A stretch of 64,000 bases of DNA from Myxococcales bacterium (lineage in GTDB: Bacteria > Myxococcota_A > Polyangia > Haliangiales > Haliangiaceae), in the NCBI GenBank assembly GCA_016707895.1, contig JADJGV010000013.1:248001-312000 (forward strand), read 5' to 3'. Below are positions 40,859 to 50,219 of this stretch, in pieces (within the stretch, counting starts at the first letter, position 1; each line of letters starts with the position of its first letter). The notes beneath the pieces are model-generated. The model was not told the origin of the DNA. It did not search any database and was given only the letters and a program-made list of their open reading frames with translations. Position numbers and translations under genes: made by a program.

Positions 40859-41554
40859 TCACGCCCGCGCGCGCTGCGGCCCGACCGCCGCCGCCCGCTT
40901 GACGCGCGCGGTCGGGTCGTCGTCGCCGACCTCGGGCACGGCCGCCGGGCTGACGATCGAGGTCGCGTCCGCCAGGCTCGCCGCGAGGTCGGCGCACCAC
41001 GCCGCCTCGGGCGTGAACGGCGGCGGGGCCGAGCGCCGGGCCAGGCGCGGCCCGAGCGGCGGCGTCAGCCCCTGGTGGGGCGGCCACAGCGCACACCGCG
41101 CGCCGTAGTAGGCGTTCAGCGCCCACGCGATCGGCGTCGCCGCCGCGATCTCGCGCACCACGCCGCGGCCGATGAAGAACTCGACCTCGCGCACGCCGGT
41201 CAGATCGAACGGGTCGGCCATCGCCACGCACAGGTCCCCGTCGGCCTCGAGGCCGAGCGGGATCATGCGGTGCTCGATCGCGAGGTCGCCGGGCAACAGC
41301 CGCTGCAGCTCGGGCGCGACGGTCGCCAGCCGGTGCAGATCGCTGACCGGCACGCCGGCCACGCGGCTGCTGGCGTGGACCACGGCGACCTCGTCGAGCG
41401 CGCCGGTGCTCACCAGGTACTCGAGCCAGGTCGTCGTGGTGCCGGCGGTCGCCGCGACGGCGGCGCGGATCTGGGCGTCGGTCGCCAGCGCCTCGTCGGT
41501 CAAGAGCGACGGGAGATCGTGGATCCACATGGACGGACACCGTGCATCCCACAT
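40859..41554 (-). CDS. Stand-alone MshEN/GspE-N-like protein next to pelG
   Basis: 231 residues. The centre ('WLEYLVSTGALDEVAVVHAS ... LPGDLAIEHRMIPLGLEADG', 'LCVAMADPFDLTGVREVEFF') follows the pattern of the N-terminal domain of type II/IV secretion ATPases (T2SSE_N, also called MshEN), including 'VAMADPFDL' seen in GspE/PilB. No ATPase domain follows. MshEN domains of some ATPases bind c-di-GMP through RLGxx and LVxxG motifs; here LVxxG is present but RLG is replaced by 'TWL', so binding is uncertain. It starts 18 bases after pelG and probably shares its transcript. ATG 41530 is an alternative start. Confidence 0.7.
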   Translation of the reverse strand: MWDARCPSMWIHDLPSLLTDEALATDAQIRAAVAATAGTTTTWLEYLVSTGALDEVAVVHASSRVAGVPVSDLHRLATVAPELQRLLPGDLAIEHRMIPLGLEADGDLCVAMADPFDLTGVREVEFFIGRGVVREIAAATPIAWALNAYYGARCALWPPHQGLTPPLGPRLARRSAPPPFTPEAAWCADLAASLADATSIVSPAAVPEVGDDDPTARVKRAAAVGPQRARA

Positions 41555-41572
41555 GCCGCGCGCCGCGCCGGC

Positions 41573-42943
41573 TCACTCGCGCGCGTAGTCTTCGCTGAGG
41601 AACGGCTGCGACTGGAACGTGCGCTCGAGCAGCCCCGCCACGCACCGCCGCAGCTGCACCAGCGCCGCCGCGCAGGTCAGCCCGCACGCCAGCGCGTAGC
41701 CCAGGCCGAGCAGCGGCGACGGCGCGCCGATCAGCGCGGTCAGCGCGCCGCTCGCGATCAGCTGGGTCAGCGCGGCGATCGCCGCCTCGCGGCGGAAGTC
41801 GAAGTAGTACAAGAGCAGCGTCGCCGCCATCGCGACGACCTGCAGGCCGGCGCCGAGCAAGAGCCACATCAGCGCGCTCGCGCCGGCCGCGTCGAGCCCG
41901 AGCCCGCCGGCGATCGCCGGCGTCGCGGCCAGCGCGATCAGCGTGACGCCGACCTGCACCACCGCGGTGCCGCGCAAGGTGCGCGCGATCTCGGCCTCGA
42001 CCTCGGCGGCGCGGCGCTCCAGCGTCGCCAGCGACGCGCCCGCGGTCAGGCCCTGGTAGTAGGCCTGGAACCGGCGGTGGAAGCTGGTCTCGACGGCGAT
42101 GAACAGGTACGCGCAGGCCGGCACCACCGACAGCCACGCCACCGCCGCGATCGCCGCGTAGGTCGACGCCGCCGCGCCGCCGGCGAGCGCGAACACCACC
42201 AGCTTGTCGATCCACAGCCCGGCGTGGAACCCGAACGCGGCGGCGCCGAGCAGCCAGTACTCGGCGAACGCCGGCCCGATCCGCGCGTCCTCGTCCTCGA
42301 TCGCCGGCAGCGCCTGCAGCGTGCCGGCGAGCAACATCGCCAGCGTCGCGACCTGGCCGACGCCGTAGCCGATCAGGTAGCCGGCCGGGCCCAGCACGTC
42401 GGCGCGCGCCAGCACGACGACCGCGAGCACGCTGATCGGCGCGCCCAGCCCGAACGCGCGCAGGATGATCGCCGGCGACGACAGCCCGCCGGCGGCCGAC
42501 AGCAACAGCCACTGCGCGCCGACCACCGCCGCCAGCGCCGCGCCCGGCGCCGCCAGCGCCGGCTCGACGTCGGCGATCCACATCGCCGCGGCGCCGATCA
42601 CCGTGAACGCGATCAGGCTCGCCGCCACCAGCCGGCGCAGCGGGCCGGCGATCTGCCCGCGCCGACCCTCGTAGACGCGATCGGCGGCGTAGCGGCTGAG
42701 CACGATGTCGATCGGCGCCGACAGCACGATCACCAGCGCGTAGACGATCGTGATCACCCGCTCGCCGGCGCTGGCGCCGGCGACGCCGCCGCCCAGCGCG
42801 CTCAGCCGCATGATCACCAGCACCAGCGTCGTCAGCAGCCACGGCCCCGAGGTGACCGCGACGCCGGTGAGGAACGCGCCGAGCGACGCGCCCAGCGAGT
42901 CGCGCTCGATCAGCCGCTCGAGCCGCCAGCCGATGCCGGCCAC
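41573..42943 (-). CDS. pelG: Pel polysaccharide polymerase-complex flippase-like protein PelG
   Basis: 456 residues, about 11-12 membrane helices. The N-terminus 'VAGIGWRLERLIERDS ... SGPWLLTTLVLV' matches the PelG start 'MAGIGFELRKLL...SGPW'; for this reason GTG at 42943 is chosen over an ATG 33 bases upstream. PelG is the inner-membrane MATE/MOP-like transporter that moves the Pel polymer, working with the glycosyltransferase PelF. It begins one base after the pelF stop. The end 'FQSQPFLSEDYARE' is hydrophilic. Confidence 0.9.
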   Translation of the reverse strand: MAGIGWRLERLIERDSLGASLGAFLTGVAVTSGPWLLTTLVLVIMRLSALGGGVAGASAGERVITIVYALVIVLSAPIDIVLSRYAADRVYEGRRGQIAGPLRRLVAASLIAFTVIGAAAMWIADVEPALAAPGAALAAVVGAQWLLLSAAGGLSSPAIILRAFGLGAPISVLAVVVLARADVLGPAGYLIGYGVGQVATLAMLLAGTLQALPAIEDEDARIGPAFAEYWLLGAAAFGFHAGLWIDKLVVFALAGGAAASTYAAIAAVAWLSVVPACAYLFIAVETSFHRRFQAYYQGLTAGASLATLERRAAEVEAEIARTLRGTAVVQVGVTLIALAATPAIAGGLGLDAAGASALMWLLLGAGLQVVAMAATLLLYYFDFRREAAIAALTQLIASGALTALIGAPSPLLGLGYALACGLTCAAALVQLRRCVAGLLERTFQSQPFLSEDYARE

Positions 42944-42944
42944 G

Positions 42945-44438
42945 TCAGGCCGCCATCCCGGCGTAGAGGCGTTCATAGGAGGCGACCACCTGGGTCAGGC
43001 GGTACCGGGCGCGCACCCGGGCCCGCGCCGCCTGCGCCATCTGCGCGCGCAGCTCCGGCTGGCGCGCCAGCGCGCAGATCGCGGCGGCGGTCGCCACCGG
43101 GTTAGCGACGCGGGTGACGATGCCGCTCGGCCCGAGCGCGCGGTCGCGCTCGCCGCCGCCCTCGATCAGCTCGCGGCAGGCGCCGACGTCGGTGGCGATC
43201 ACCGGGACGCCCTCGGCGTAGGCCTCGAGGATCACCAGCGGCTGGCCCTCGCTCAGGCTGGTCAGCACCAGCACGTCGAGCTGCGGGTACAGCGGCGCCA
43301 TCGCCTGCGGGCCCAGGAACCGCACCTCGCCGGCCAGGCCCAGCGCGTCGACCAGCTCGTGGCAGCGGTGCGCGTAGGCCGGGTCCTCGGTCTCGGGGCC
43401 GATGATCCACAGCTCGAGGTCGACCTCCTCGCGCGCCAGCGCCACCGCGCGCAAGAGCGTGATCACGTCCTTGATCGGGACCACCCGGCCGACGAAGCCG
43501 AGCCGGAGCCGCGCCGGCTCGGCGCGGACGCGCGGCGGCGCCGCCGTCGCCGTCAGATCAGCGCCGGCGACCCCGTTGGGCACGACGATGATCTTGGCCG
43601 GATCGGCGCCGTCGATCAGCTGCTTGGCGCGGTTGGCCTCGCTGAGCGTGACCAGGCAGGTCGCCTGGTGGTAGGCGATGCGCGACAGCACCTGGAAGTA
43701 CTGCGCCCACAGCTCGCGCAGCGGCGACGGCCGCGCGCTGCCGTGGCCGTGGAGGTCGAGGTCGGTGATCCAGGTCGCGCGCGCCAGCTCGAGCTGCCGC
43801 TCGCGCGCGTACAGCCCGTGCTCGGTGACCACCAGCGGCCGCCCGGTCTTCCAGCTCGCGATCGCGCCGACCAGGCCGGCGTAGCCGGTCGACACCGCGT
43901 GGTAGACGCGGGCCGGCGGGCACGGCGCGGCCAGCAGCCGCAACAGCGGGATGTGCATCGCGCGCATGTGCCAGAAGAAGTCCATGAACGCGGCCTCGGG
44001 CGCGAGCTCGTCGTAGAGCTGCCGGTACAGCAGCTCGAAGGTCGCGTCGCCGTGCAGGAACTCGTGGATCGTCAGGTCGCCGGCCGCGAGATCGGCCAGC
44101 AGCCGATCGTCGATCGCCGCGCCGGTGTGCATCCGGCACAGCGCGCCCAGCACCCGCGACGGCGCGCGCCGCGCGCGCGGCGCGGCGATCCGCGGCGCGC
44201 CGGGGCGGCCCGGCTGCTCGCGGCCGCGGCAGTGGAGCTCGTGCATCGCGGTGACGTTGGCCGGCAGCTCGTACAGCGGCGGTCCGTACGCGCCGGGGTG
44301 CGCGCCGATGTGCAGCAGCGCGAACTGCCGGGCCGGGTAGGCCTGGAGGATCTGGTGGACCCAGGTCGAGACCCCGCCGGCGACGTACGGGTACGTGCCC
44401 TCGAGGATCAACGCGACGTCGGCAACCGAGGTGTCCAT
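42945..44438 (-). CDS. pelF: Pel polysaccharide glycosyltransferase PelF (GT4)
   Basis: 497 residues. The N-terminus 'VALILEGTYPYVAGGVSTWV' is the hallmark of PelF. GT4 features follow: 'GRPLVVTEHGLYARER', 'GFVGRVVPIKDVITLLRA' and the EX7E motif in 'LSEGQPLVILEAYAEG'. PelF uses UDP-sugars (UDP-GlcNAc/GalNAc in Pseudomonas) in the cytoplasm to build the polymer. ATG overlaps the upstream stop by one base (TGATG). A motif 'HGDATFELLYRQLYDELAPE' is also typical of the family's N-lobe. Confidence 0.95.
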   Translation of the reverse strand: MDTSVADVALILEGTYPYVAGGVSTWVHQILQAYPARQFALLHIGAHPGAYGPPLYELPANVTAMHELHCRGREQPGRPGAPRIAAPRARRAPSRVLGALCRMHTGAAIDDRLLADLAAGDLTIHEFLHGDATFELLYRQLYDELAPEAAFMDFFWHMRAMHIPLLRLLAAPCPPARVYHAVSTGYAGLVGAIASWKTGRPLVVTEHGLYARERQLELARATWITDLDLHGHGSARPSPLRELWAQYFQVLSRIAYHQATCLVTLSEANRAKQLIDGADPAKIIVVPNGVAGADLTATAAPPRVRAEPARLRLGFVGRVVPIKDVITLLRAVALAREEVDLELWIIGPETEDPAYAHRCHELVDALGLAGEVRFLGPQAMAPLYPQLDVLVLTSLSEGQPLVILEAYAEGVPVIATDVGACRELIEGGGERDRALGPSGIVTRVANPVATAAAICALARQPELRAQMAQAARARVRARYRLTQVVASYERLYAGMAA

Positions 44439-45370
44439 CACGCGCTCCGATCGCTGGTGAGGCGGCGGGCGCCGGTGGCCGCCAGCGCGCGCGACAGCGC
44501 CGGCGCCAGCCACTGCCCGATCACCGCCAGGTCGCGCAGGTCGGCCGGCCGCAGGGCCCGCGCCGGCACGCCGCGCAGCGCGACGACGCCGATCAGGGCG
44601 CCGGTCACGTGGTCGAAGACTGGGGCCGCGACCGCGCTGTCGGTGTCGGTCGCGTCGGCGGCCCCCAGCGCCACCACCCGCGCCTCCACCGCCGCGCGCA
44701 CCGTGCGGTCGCCGGCGATGTCGTGCGGGCGCGCCGCGCTCGCCGCCCACGGGCCGCGCCACGCCAGCGTGGCCACGCGCGCGCCGTCGCGCAGCTCGAT
44801 CAGCCCGGCGCGGGCGCCGGTCCGGATCATGCACAGCTCGATGGCGGCGTCGGCGGCGTCGGCCGCGGGCCCGCGCTCGATCCGGCCGGCCAGGTTGCGC
44901 CACAGGCTCAGCGCGATGTCGACGCGGTCGTGGCGCGTGCGCAGGTAGGCCAGGCTGTCGTGCAGCGCCTGCACCGTCGCCTCGGCCTGCCGCTGCAGCT
45001 CGCTGGCGTCGGCGAGGCGGCCGGCCAGCCGCGCCAGCCGGCCCTCGTGCATCATCCCCACCCACGCCGCGAGGGTGGCGGCGATCAGCGCCACCAGGTC
45101 GGCGCCGCGGTGGCCGGGCCCGCCCAGCCCGAGCGCCGCGCCGCCCAGCGCGAGGCTGGCGGCGGTCAGCCCGGCCCAGGTGATCGCCAGCGACGTGAAC
45201 AGCCCGCGCGGCCCGTAGCGCGCCGCCAGCACGATCACCGGCAGCCACGCGGGGTGCATCCCGAGGCCGCGCAGCCACACGTCGTCGGGCGACGCCAGCG
45301 CCACCGCGCCGACCACGACCACCGCGGCGGCGGCGGCCTCGACGGGCATCCAGCGATCAGAGGTCGACAT
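44438..45370 (-). CDS. PelD-like membrane GAF protein lacking the GGDEF domain
   Basis: 310 residues: about four N-terminal membrane helices ('AAAAAVVVVGAVALASP', 'LFTSLAITWAGLTAASLAL', 'LVALIAATLAAWVGMM'), a coiled-coil linker ('QRQAEATVQALHDSLAYLRT'), and a GAF domain ('IELCMIRTGARAGLIEL ... APVFDHVTGALIGVVALRG'). PelD has the same order but is about 455 residues and ends in a degenerate GGDEF domain that binds c-di-GMP; here the protein stops right after GAF. Position between the PelB-like gene and pelF supports the assignment. Its 5' end overlaps the upstream stop by 14 bases. Confidence 0.75.
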   Translation of the reverse strand: MSTSDRWMPVEAAAAAVVVVGAVALASPDDVWLRGLGMHPAWLPVIVLAARYGPRGLFTSLAITWAGLTAASLALGGAALGLGGPGHRGADLVALIAATLAAWVGMMHEGRLARLAGRLADASELQRQAEATVQALHDSLAYLRTRHDRVDIALSLWRNLAGRIERGPAADAADAAIELCMIRTGARAGLIELRDGARVATLAWRGPWAASAARPHDIAGDRTVRAAVEARVVALGAADATDTDSAVAAPVFDHVTGALIGVVALRGVPARALRPADLRDLAVIGQWLAPALSRALAATGARRLTSDRSA

Positions 45371-47237
45371 GGAGCACGACCGATCCGGCGTGGCGACGCC
45401 CGACGAGCCCCGTGCCGCTCTCGCTGCCGACGTCGTAGTCGGCGGTCACGCGGCTGCCGGCGGTGGCCGACAGCATCAGCGACGCGCCGAGGCGGTACAG
45501 GCCGATCCCGCGCCGCCAGTCGTAGCCGGCGCCGCCGCGCAGCTCGACGCCGACGGCGCCGCCCCCGACCACCCGCCGCACCACCGCGGACGCCTCGTCG
45601 GTCTGGCTGCGCTCGACCAGCACCAGCCGGGCGCCGAACGGCGCCTCCGAGACCATCTCGTAGTGGCGCAGCGACACCACCGTCGCGCTCGCCAGCCCGC
45701 GCGGCGTCAACATCTCGCCATCGAGGATCTCGCCGCGCATCACCGCCGCGCGGTCCAGGGTCACCGTGTAGTCGACGCCGAGCGCGCCCACCACCTGCAT
45801 CGCGGCGACCTCGTCCATGCCGGGCAGCGGCGCCAGGGTCAGGCGGCGCTGCTGCACGCTGGCGCTGAACAGCGCCCGGCGCGCCCAGGCGCTGACGTAG
45901 GCCGAGCCGATCGCGCCGTCGATGACGCCGCCCTCGCGGATCGTGCTCGACGACTCGCGCCAGGCCTGGCCGTAGTCGGCGCGCAGCTGCAGCTGCACCT
46001 GGCGCCGGGGATCGGTGGTGACCAGGGCGCTGGCGCCGAGCCCGCGCGCGGCGACGCGATCGCGGCCGGTGATCGCCAGGCCGTAGACCGCGCCGCGCCG
46101 GCTGGTCGCCAGCGCCCACAGCGCGGCCGTCGCCGCGTGGTCCTCGTGACCGGCGAGGCCGCCGCTCGAGGTGTCGCGGGCCACCGCCAGCGCGACGCGC
46201 AGCTGGCCGTCGATCGGCACCGTCGCGCCAGCGCGCAGGCCGGCGATCGATCCCGACGCGTCGCCGCCGAAGCTCACGCCGCCCGCGACCTCCGGATCGA
46301 GCCGGTGCCGCAGCCGGGCGATCGCCGGGTCGACGTCGGGCACGCCCAGCGCCCGGGCCTCGCGGTACTCGGCCAGCGCGGCGCGCTCGGCGTGCACCCG
46401 CTCGAGCGCGCGGGCGTACTCGACGGTCTTGCGCGGGTGATCGGGCCACTCGTCGGCGACCGCGGCGCGGAGCGCCAGCGCCGCGTCGTCGTCGCCGCGG
46501 ACCTCGTGCCCCCACGCCAGCAGCGCCCGCACCCGCGGCTGATCGGGCGCCTCGCGGTCGAGGGCGCGCAGCCGCGCCATCGCCTGCGGCCAGTCGCCGC
46601 CGAGGATCTTGGCCTCGATCTCCAGGAGCGCGATCTCGAGGTACGCGGGGTCGTGGCGGTCGGTGGTGCGGACCGCGCGGTACAGCCCCAGCGCCTGGGC
46701 CGGCTGACCGCGCAGCGCCGCGATGCGCGCGCGCCACATCAAGGTGCGGCGATCGACCGGCACCGCGCCCAGCTCGGTCTCGCTGACCGACCACTCGCGC
46801 TCGGCCTCGGCGCGTCGCCCCAGCGCGAGCAGCGCCTCGCCGCGCAAGAAGTGGCGCTCGGGATCGGGCCGGTCCGGATCCAGGTGCGCGATGCGCGCGA
46901 ACGCGTCGACCGCGGCGCGGTAGTCGCCCAGCGCCTGCGCGATCCGTCCGGCCTCACGCAGCGCGCGGGTGTCGTCGGGATCGAGCTGCAGCAGCCGGCG
47001 GAACAGCGACCGCGCGCGCGCGTAGCGCCCGACCGCCATCGCGGCCCGCGCCTCGTCGTCGATCAGCGCCTGCAGCGGCGTGTAGCGCGGCTCGACGAAC
47101 GCGACCTCGACGTCGCCGTCGGTCGAGATCGGCCGCGGCGGCGGCGTCGTGGGCGCGCGGGGTGGACGCGCGCAGGCCACGGCCACGGTCATCGCGAACG
47201 TGACCAGCGTCCGCGACGCGGCGAAGGAACGGTCCAT
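45357..47237 (-). CDS. PelB-like TPR / outer-membrane barrel protein
   Basis: 626 residues, half the size of Pseudomonas PelB (about 1190). An N-terminal signal ('LVTFAMTVAVACARP', possibly lipidated) is followed by TPR repeats in residues 60-350 ('ARSLFRRLLQLDPDDTRALREAGRIAQALGDY', shown here as the repeats near residues 90-125) and a C-terminal ~270-residue beta-barrel ('DYTVTLDRAAVMRGEIL', ending 'GSVVLHVDL'). PelB guides and exports Pel through the outer membrane with TPRs binding PelA. It heads the minus-strand arm of the locus. Assignment rests on domains and position. Confidence 0.75.
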   Translation of the reverse strand: MDRSFAASRTLVTFAMTVAVACARPPRAPTTPPPRPISTDGDVEVAFVEPRYTPLQALIDDEARAAMAVGRYARARSLFRRLLQLDPDDTRALREAGRIAQALGDYRAAVDAFARIAHLDPDRPDPERHFLRGEALLALGRRAEAEREWSVSETELGAVPVDRRTLMWRARIAALRGQPAQALGLYRAVRTTDRHDPAYLEIALLEIEAKILGGDWPQAMARLRALDREAPDQPRVRALLAWGHEVRGDDDAALALRAAVADEWPDHPRKTVEYARALERVHAERAALAEYREARALGVPDVDPAIARLRHRLDPEVAGGVSFGGDASGSIAGLRAGATVPIDGQLRVALAVARDTSSGGLAGHEDHAATAALWALATSRRGAVYGLAITGRDRVAARGLGASALVTTDPRRQVQLQLRADYGQAWRESSSTIREGGVIDGAIGSAYVSAWARRALFSASVQQRRLTLAPLPGMDEVAAMQVVGALGVDYTVTLDRAAVMRGEILDGEMLTPRGLASATVVSLRHYEMVSEAPFGARLVLVERSQTDEASAVVRRVVGGGAVGVELRGGAGYDWRRGIGLYRLGASLMLSATAGSRVTADYDVGSESGTGLVGRRHAGSVVLHVDL

Positions 47238-47453
47238 GCCGCGACGCTCGTGCACGTCCTGGACCGACGCGCGCGATCGCCCTGGCGAGGCGAGCGCGCC
47301 CACGAGCCGGCGTCAGCGTGCGCCTGCGCCCACCCACCGTGGCGACCGCGGTGTGGCGCTCGCTGGCGCGCGTCGACGTGCGCCCCACATCCCACTGCAG
47401 GTGGTCGAATTCATACGTGGTTCGACGAGGTCCTGGCTTGTAGAAGCGAGGCC

Positions 47454-48956
47454 ATGCGCTTCCACACCCTGCTCGCCACGCTGCTGACCACCACCGCGCT
47501 GGCCTGCGCCGGCCTCGATCAACCCGAGTCCGCCCCGGGCCCCGACGCCGGCGCGGCGTCCGCCGACGGCGGCCCGCGCGACGACGCCGACGGCGGCCCG
47601 CTGCCGGACGGCGGCGGTCCTCTCGCGGACGGCGCCGACGCCACCGCGGCGACGCCCCCGATCGAGCGAACCTTCGTCGAGTCCAGCGCCGAGCTGGTCA
47701 ACCCCGAGCGCGGCTACTACGTCGGCTACGATCTGCGCGGCGCCGGCGACGCCAGCGGCGTCCGCGCCAACGGGCGGACCCTGGCGATCACGCTGGTCCG
47801 CCTCGACGCCTACCGCGACCTGCCGCTCGACGCCGCGCTGCTCGCGTCGCTGCAACGCGGCTTCGCCGCCGCCCGCGCCGCCGGCATCAAGGTGGTCCTC
47901 CGCTTCACCTACAACTCGTCGTTCGCGGCCGACGCCTCGCGCGCGCGCATCCTCGGCCACCTGGCCCAGCTCACGCCGGTGCTCACCGCCAACGCCGACG
48001 TGATCGCGGTGATGCAGGCCGGCTTCATCGGCGCGTGGGGCGAGTGGCACACGTCGACCAACGGCCTCGACAACGACGCGGACCGCGCGGCGATCCTCGC
48101 CGCGATCCTCGCCGCGCTGCCGCCGACCCGCGCCGTGCAGGTGCGGACGCCGATGTTCAAGGCGGCGGCCTACCCCGGCGGCGCGCTCACCGACGGCGAG
48201 GCCTACGCCGGCACCGCCCGCGCGCGGGTCGGCCACCACAACGACTGCTTCCTGGCCAGCGCCAGCGACCTCGGCACCTACGCCGCGCCGCTCGCCACGT
48301 GGTTGAGCTACGTCGACGCCGACAGCCGCTTCACGCCGGTCGGCGGCGAGACCTGCCAGCTGGCCGCGCCGCGCACCGGCTGCGCCAGCGCGCTCGCCGA
48401 GTTGACCGCCAAGCACTGGTCGTATCTCAACCGCGAGTACCAGCAGACCGTCCTCGCCGGCTGGGACGCCGGCGGCTGCGGCGACGAGATCCGGCGCCGC
48501 CTCGGCTACCGGTTCGCGCTCGATCGCGTGGTCCTGCCGGCGGCGGTGGCGCCGGGTGGCGAGCTGGCGGTCACCGTCACGCTGCGCAACCGCGGCTTCG
48601 CGGCCCCGTTCAACCGTCGCCCGGTGGAGCTGGTGCTCAGCCGCGGCGGCCAGCGGTTGGTCGCGCCGCTGGTGGGCGTCGACGCTCGCCGCTGGGCGCC
48701 GGGCGGGGCGGTGACGCTCGCTGTGCGCCTGCGCATCCCCGCCACCGCCGCGGCCGGCAGCTACCGCCTCGCGTTGCGCCTGCCCGACGAGGCCGCCACG
48801 CTCGCCGGTGATCCCCGCTACGCGATCCGGCTGGCCAACGACGGCGTCTGGGACGCCGCGACCGGCGACAACGCGCTCACCGACGCGCTGGTCGTCGACC
48901 CCGGCGCGCCGGGCCCGCGCGATCTCACCGCCACGACGTTCGCCGAGCTGCCGTGA
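47454..48956 (+). CDS. DUF4832-type glycoside-hydrolase-like lipoprotein
   Basis: 500 residues. Lipobox 'TTALACAG', an Asp/Gly/Ala-rich linker (residues 25-75), then 'ELVNPERGYYVGYDL', 'IKVVLRFTYNSS', 'VIAVMQAGFIGAWGEWHTS' and 'HWSYLNREYQQTVLAGW', which match the DUF4874 and DUF4832 pair, thought to form a TIM-barrel hydrolase-like fold with conserved Glu in 'GAWGEWH'. The C-terminal ~120 residues look like an Ig-like cap. First gene of the plus arm, divergent from the PelB-like gene (216-base gap without clear promoter). It may do the polymer-trimming job that PelA does elsewhere; that is inference. Confidence 0.8.
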   Translation: MRFHTLLATLLTTTALACAGLDQPESAPGPDAGAASADGGPRDDADGGPLPDGGGPLADGADATAATPPIERTFVESSAELVNPERGYYVGYDLRGAGDASGVRANGRTLAITLVRLDAYRDLPLDAALLASLQRGFAAARAAGIKVVLRFTYNSSFAADASRARILGHLAQLTPVLTANADVIAVMQAGFIGAWGEWHTSTNGLDNDADRAAILAAILAALPPTRAVQVRTPMFKAAAYPGGALTDGEAYAGTARARVGHHNDCFLASASDLGTYAAPLATWLSYVDADSRFTPVGGETCQLAAPRTGCASALAELTAKHWSYLNREYQQTVLAGWDAGGCGDEIRRRLGYRFALDRVVLPAAVAPGGELAVTVTLRNRGFAAPFNRRPVELVLSRGGQRLVAPLVGVDARRWAPGGAVTLAVRLRIPATAAAGSYRLALRLPDEAATLAGDPRYAIRLANDGVWDAATGDNALTDALVVDPGAPGPRDLTATTFAELP

Positions 48957-48993
48957 CCCACCGGCGGCACGTCGCGTGCAGCGGCGGATCGCC

Positions 48994-49689
48994 ATGCCTG
49001 CCTGCCTGCGGCCGCTGGAAGGCGCGCCGCCGCTCGACGAGCGCGAGCTCAAGTTCCTGCCCGACGCCGCGGCGGCGCGCCTCGTCTGGGCCATCGCCGC
49101 GCAGCACCTGCGCCCGCAGTCGGCGCACGGGCCGTTCACGTACTCGCGCACGACGTACTTCGACACCGCCGACCTCGCCTACCTGCGCTCGCCCGGGCAT
49201 CGGCTCCGGGTGCGCGAGTACTCGACGCCGACCGGCATCGACGCCCCGCCGATCGCCGAGCCCGGATGTTACCTGGAGCTCAAACGATCGGCGGAGGGCC
49301 GCCGCGCCAAGACCCGGCTCGCGCTGCGCCCCGATCAGCTCGCCGCGGCGCTGGCCGCCGCGCACCCGACCCCGCTCACGCCGTGGGTGACCACCTGGTA
49401 CCGGCGCCAGGCGCTGGTCGACGGCGCCGGCCGGCTGCGGCTCACGCTCGACGACCGGCTGCTGCTGTGTCGCCCGCGGCCGTTCGGCGCGCCGTTCGAC
49501 GAGCTCACCGACGCCGACGTGATCGCGCCCGGCCCGGCGTTCGTCCTCGAGTACAAGGCCTGGGCCGCGCCGCCGCCGTGGCTGACCCGCGCGCTGGCCG
49601 ACCTGCCCGAGGCCACCGGCTTCTCGAAGTTCGTGCTCGGCATGCGCGCGCTGGGGCAGCCGTCGACGCGCGCCGCCGCCCACGCGTGA
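48994..49689 (+). CDS. VTC-domain (polyphosphate polymerase-like tunnel) protein
   Basis: 231 residues. VTC/CYTH triphosphate-tunnel features: 'LDERELKFLPDAA' with the first E-x-K, 'YSRTTYFDTADLAYLR', 'HRLRVREYS', 'CYLELKRSAEGRRAKTR', and late 'FVLEYKAW ... ATGFSKFVLGM'. These basic residues line the anion tunnel in yeast Vtc4. Bacterial relatives are often encoded beside CotH-kinase genes, as here. Cytoplasmic, no signal peptide. Catalysis of polyphosphate synthesis is not proven for bacterial members. Confidence 0.85.
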   Translation: MPACLRPLEGAPPLDERELKFLPDAAAARLVWAIAAQHLRPQSAHGPFTYSRTTYFDTADLAYLRSPGHRLRVREYSTPTGIDAPPIAEPGCYLELKRSAEGRRAKTRLALRPDQLAAALAAAHPTPLTPWVTTWYRRQALVDGAGRLRLTLDDRLLLCRPRPFGAPFDELTDADVIAPGPAFVLEYKAWAAPPPWLTRALADLPEATGFSKFVLGMRALGQPSTRAAAHA

Positions 49690-49721
49690 CGCCTGGCGCG
49701 GCGCTTGCTCTGTCGTCCTCC

Positions 49722-50219
49722 ATGACCTGGCTCGTCTTGTTCGCGGTGCCCTGGATCGTGGTCGCGGCGCGCCCGGGCGTCTCCGCCAGCCGTCGCCTGC
49801 TGGCCGTCGCGCTGGTGTTGACGGTGCCGCTGGTCGGCCCGCTGCTCGCGCTGCTGGTCCGCCGCACCCGCGGCGGCCAGGTCCGCCTCGAGCCGGTCCC
49901 GGCCGTGGTCGCGCACCGCCCGTCGCCGATCGAGATCGATCTCCTCGGCAACCAGCCGCCGGTGCTCGAGCGCTTGCTCGCCGACGATGGCGCCGAGCGC
50001 CTCGCCGCGCTGGTGCACCTGTCGAGCCGCGGCGACGACGCCGCCATCGCCGTGCTGCGCTGGACGATCGAGCACGGCCCCGACGAGGCGGTGCTGGCGG
50101 CGGCGCTCACGCTCGAGGAGATCGAGCTGCGCGCGGTGACGCGCGCGCTCGCGACCATCGCCCCCGCGCCGATCGCGCGGCCCCGCGGCGCGCAAGTTGC
50201 AGCCGCGTTCGCGGCATGA
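49722..50219 (+). CDS. PelE-like two-helix membrane protein
   Basis: 165 residues with two N-terminal membrane helices ('WLVLFAVPWIVVAARPG', 'LLAVALVLTVPLVGPLLALLV') and a cytoplasmic helical-repeat domain ('LLADDGAERLAALVHLSSRG', 'DAAIAVLRWTIEHGPDEAVL'). PelE in Pseudomonas has the same plan: two helices plus TPRs. A GTG at 49686 overlaps the VTC stop (GTGA) and is an alternative start, adding 12 residues. Its stop overlaps the CotH start (ATGA). The similarity to PelE is structural only. Confidence 0.6.
   Translation: MTWLVLFAVPWIVVAARPGVSASRRLLAVALVLTVPLVGPLLALLVRRTRGGQVRLEPVPAVVAHRPSPIEIDLLGNQPPVLERLLADDGAERLAALVHLSSRGDDAAIAVLRWTIEHGPDEAVLAAALTLEEIELRAVTRALATIAPAPIARPRGAQVAAAFAA

Noticed and set aside
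44438..45370. RPAD near the end of the PelD-like protein as a c-di-GMP I-site
   Set aside because: It lies in the last helix of the GAF region with no GGDEF fold around it; RxxD is common by chance in Arg-rich proteins.
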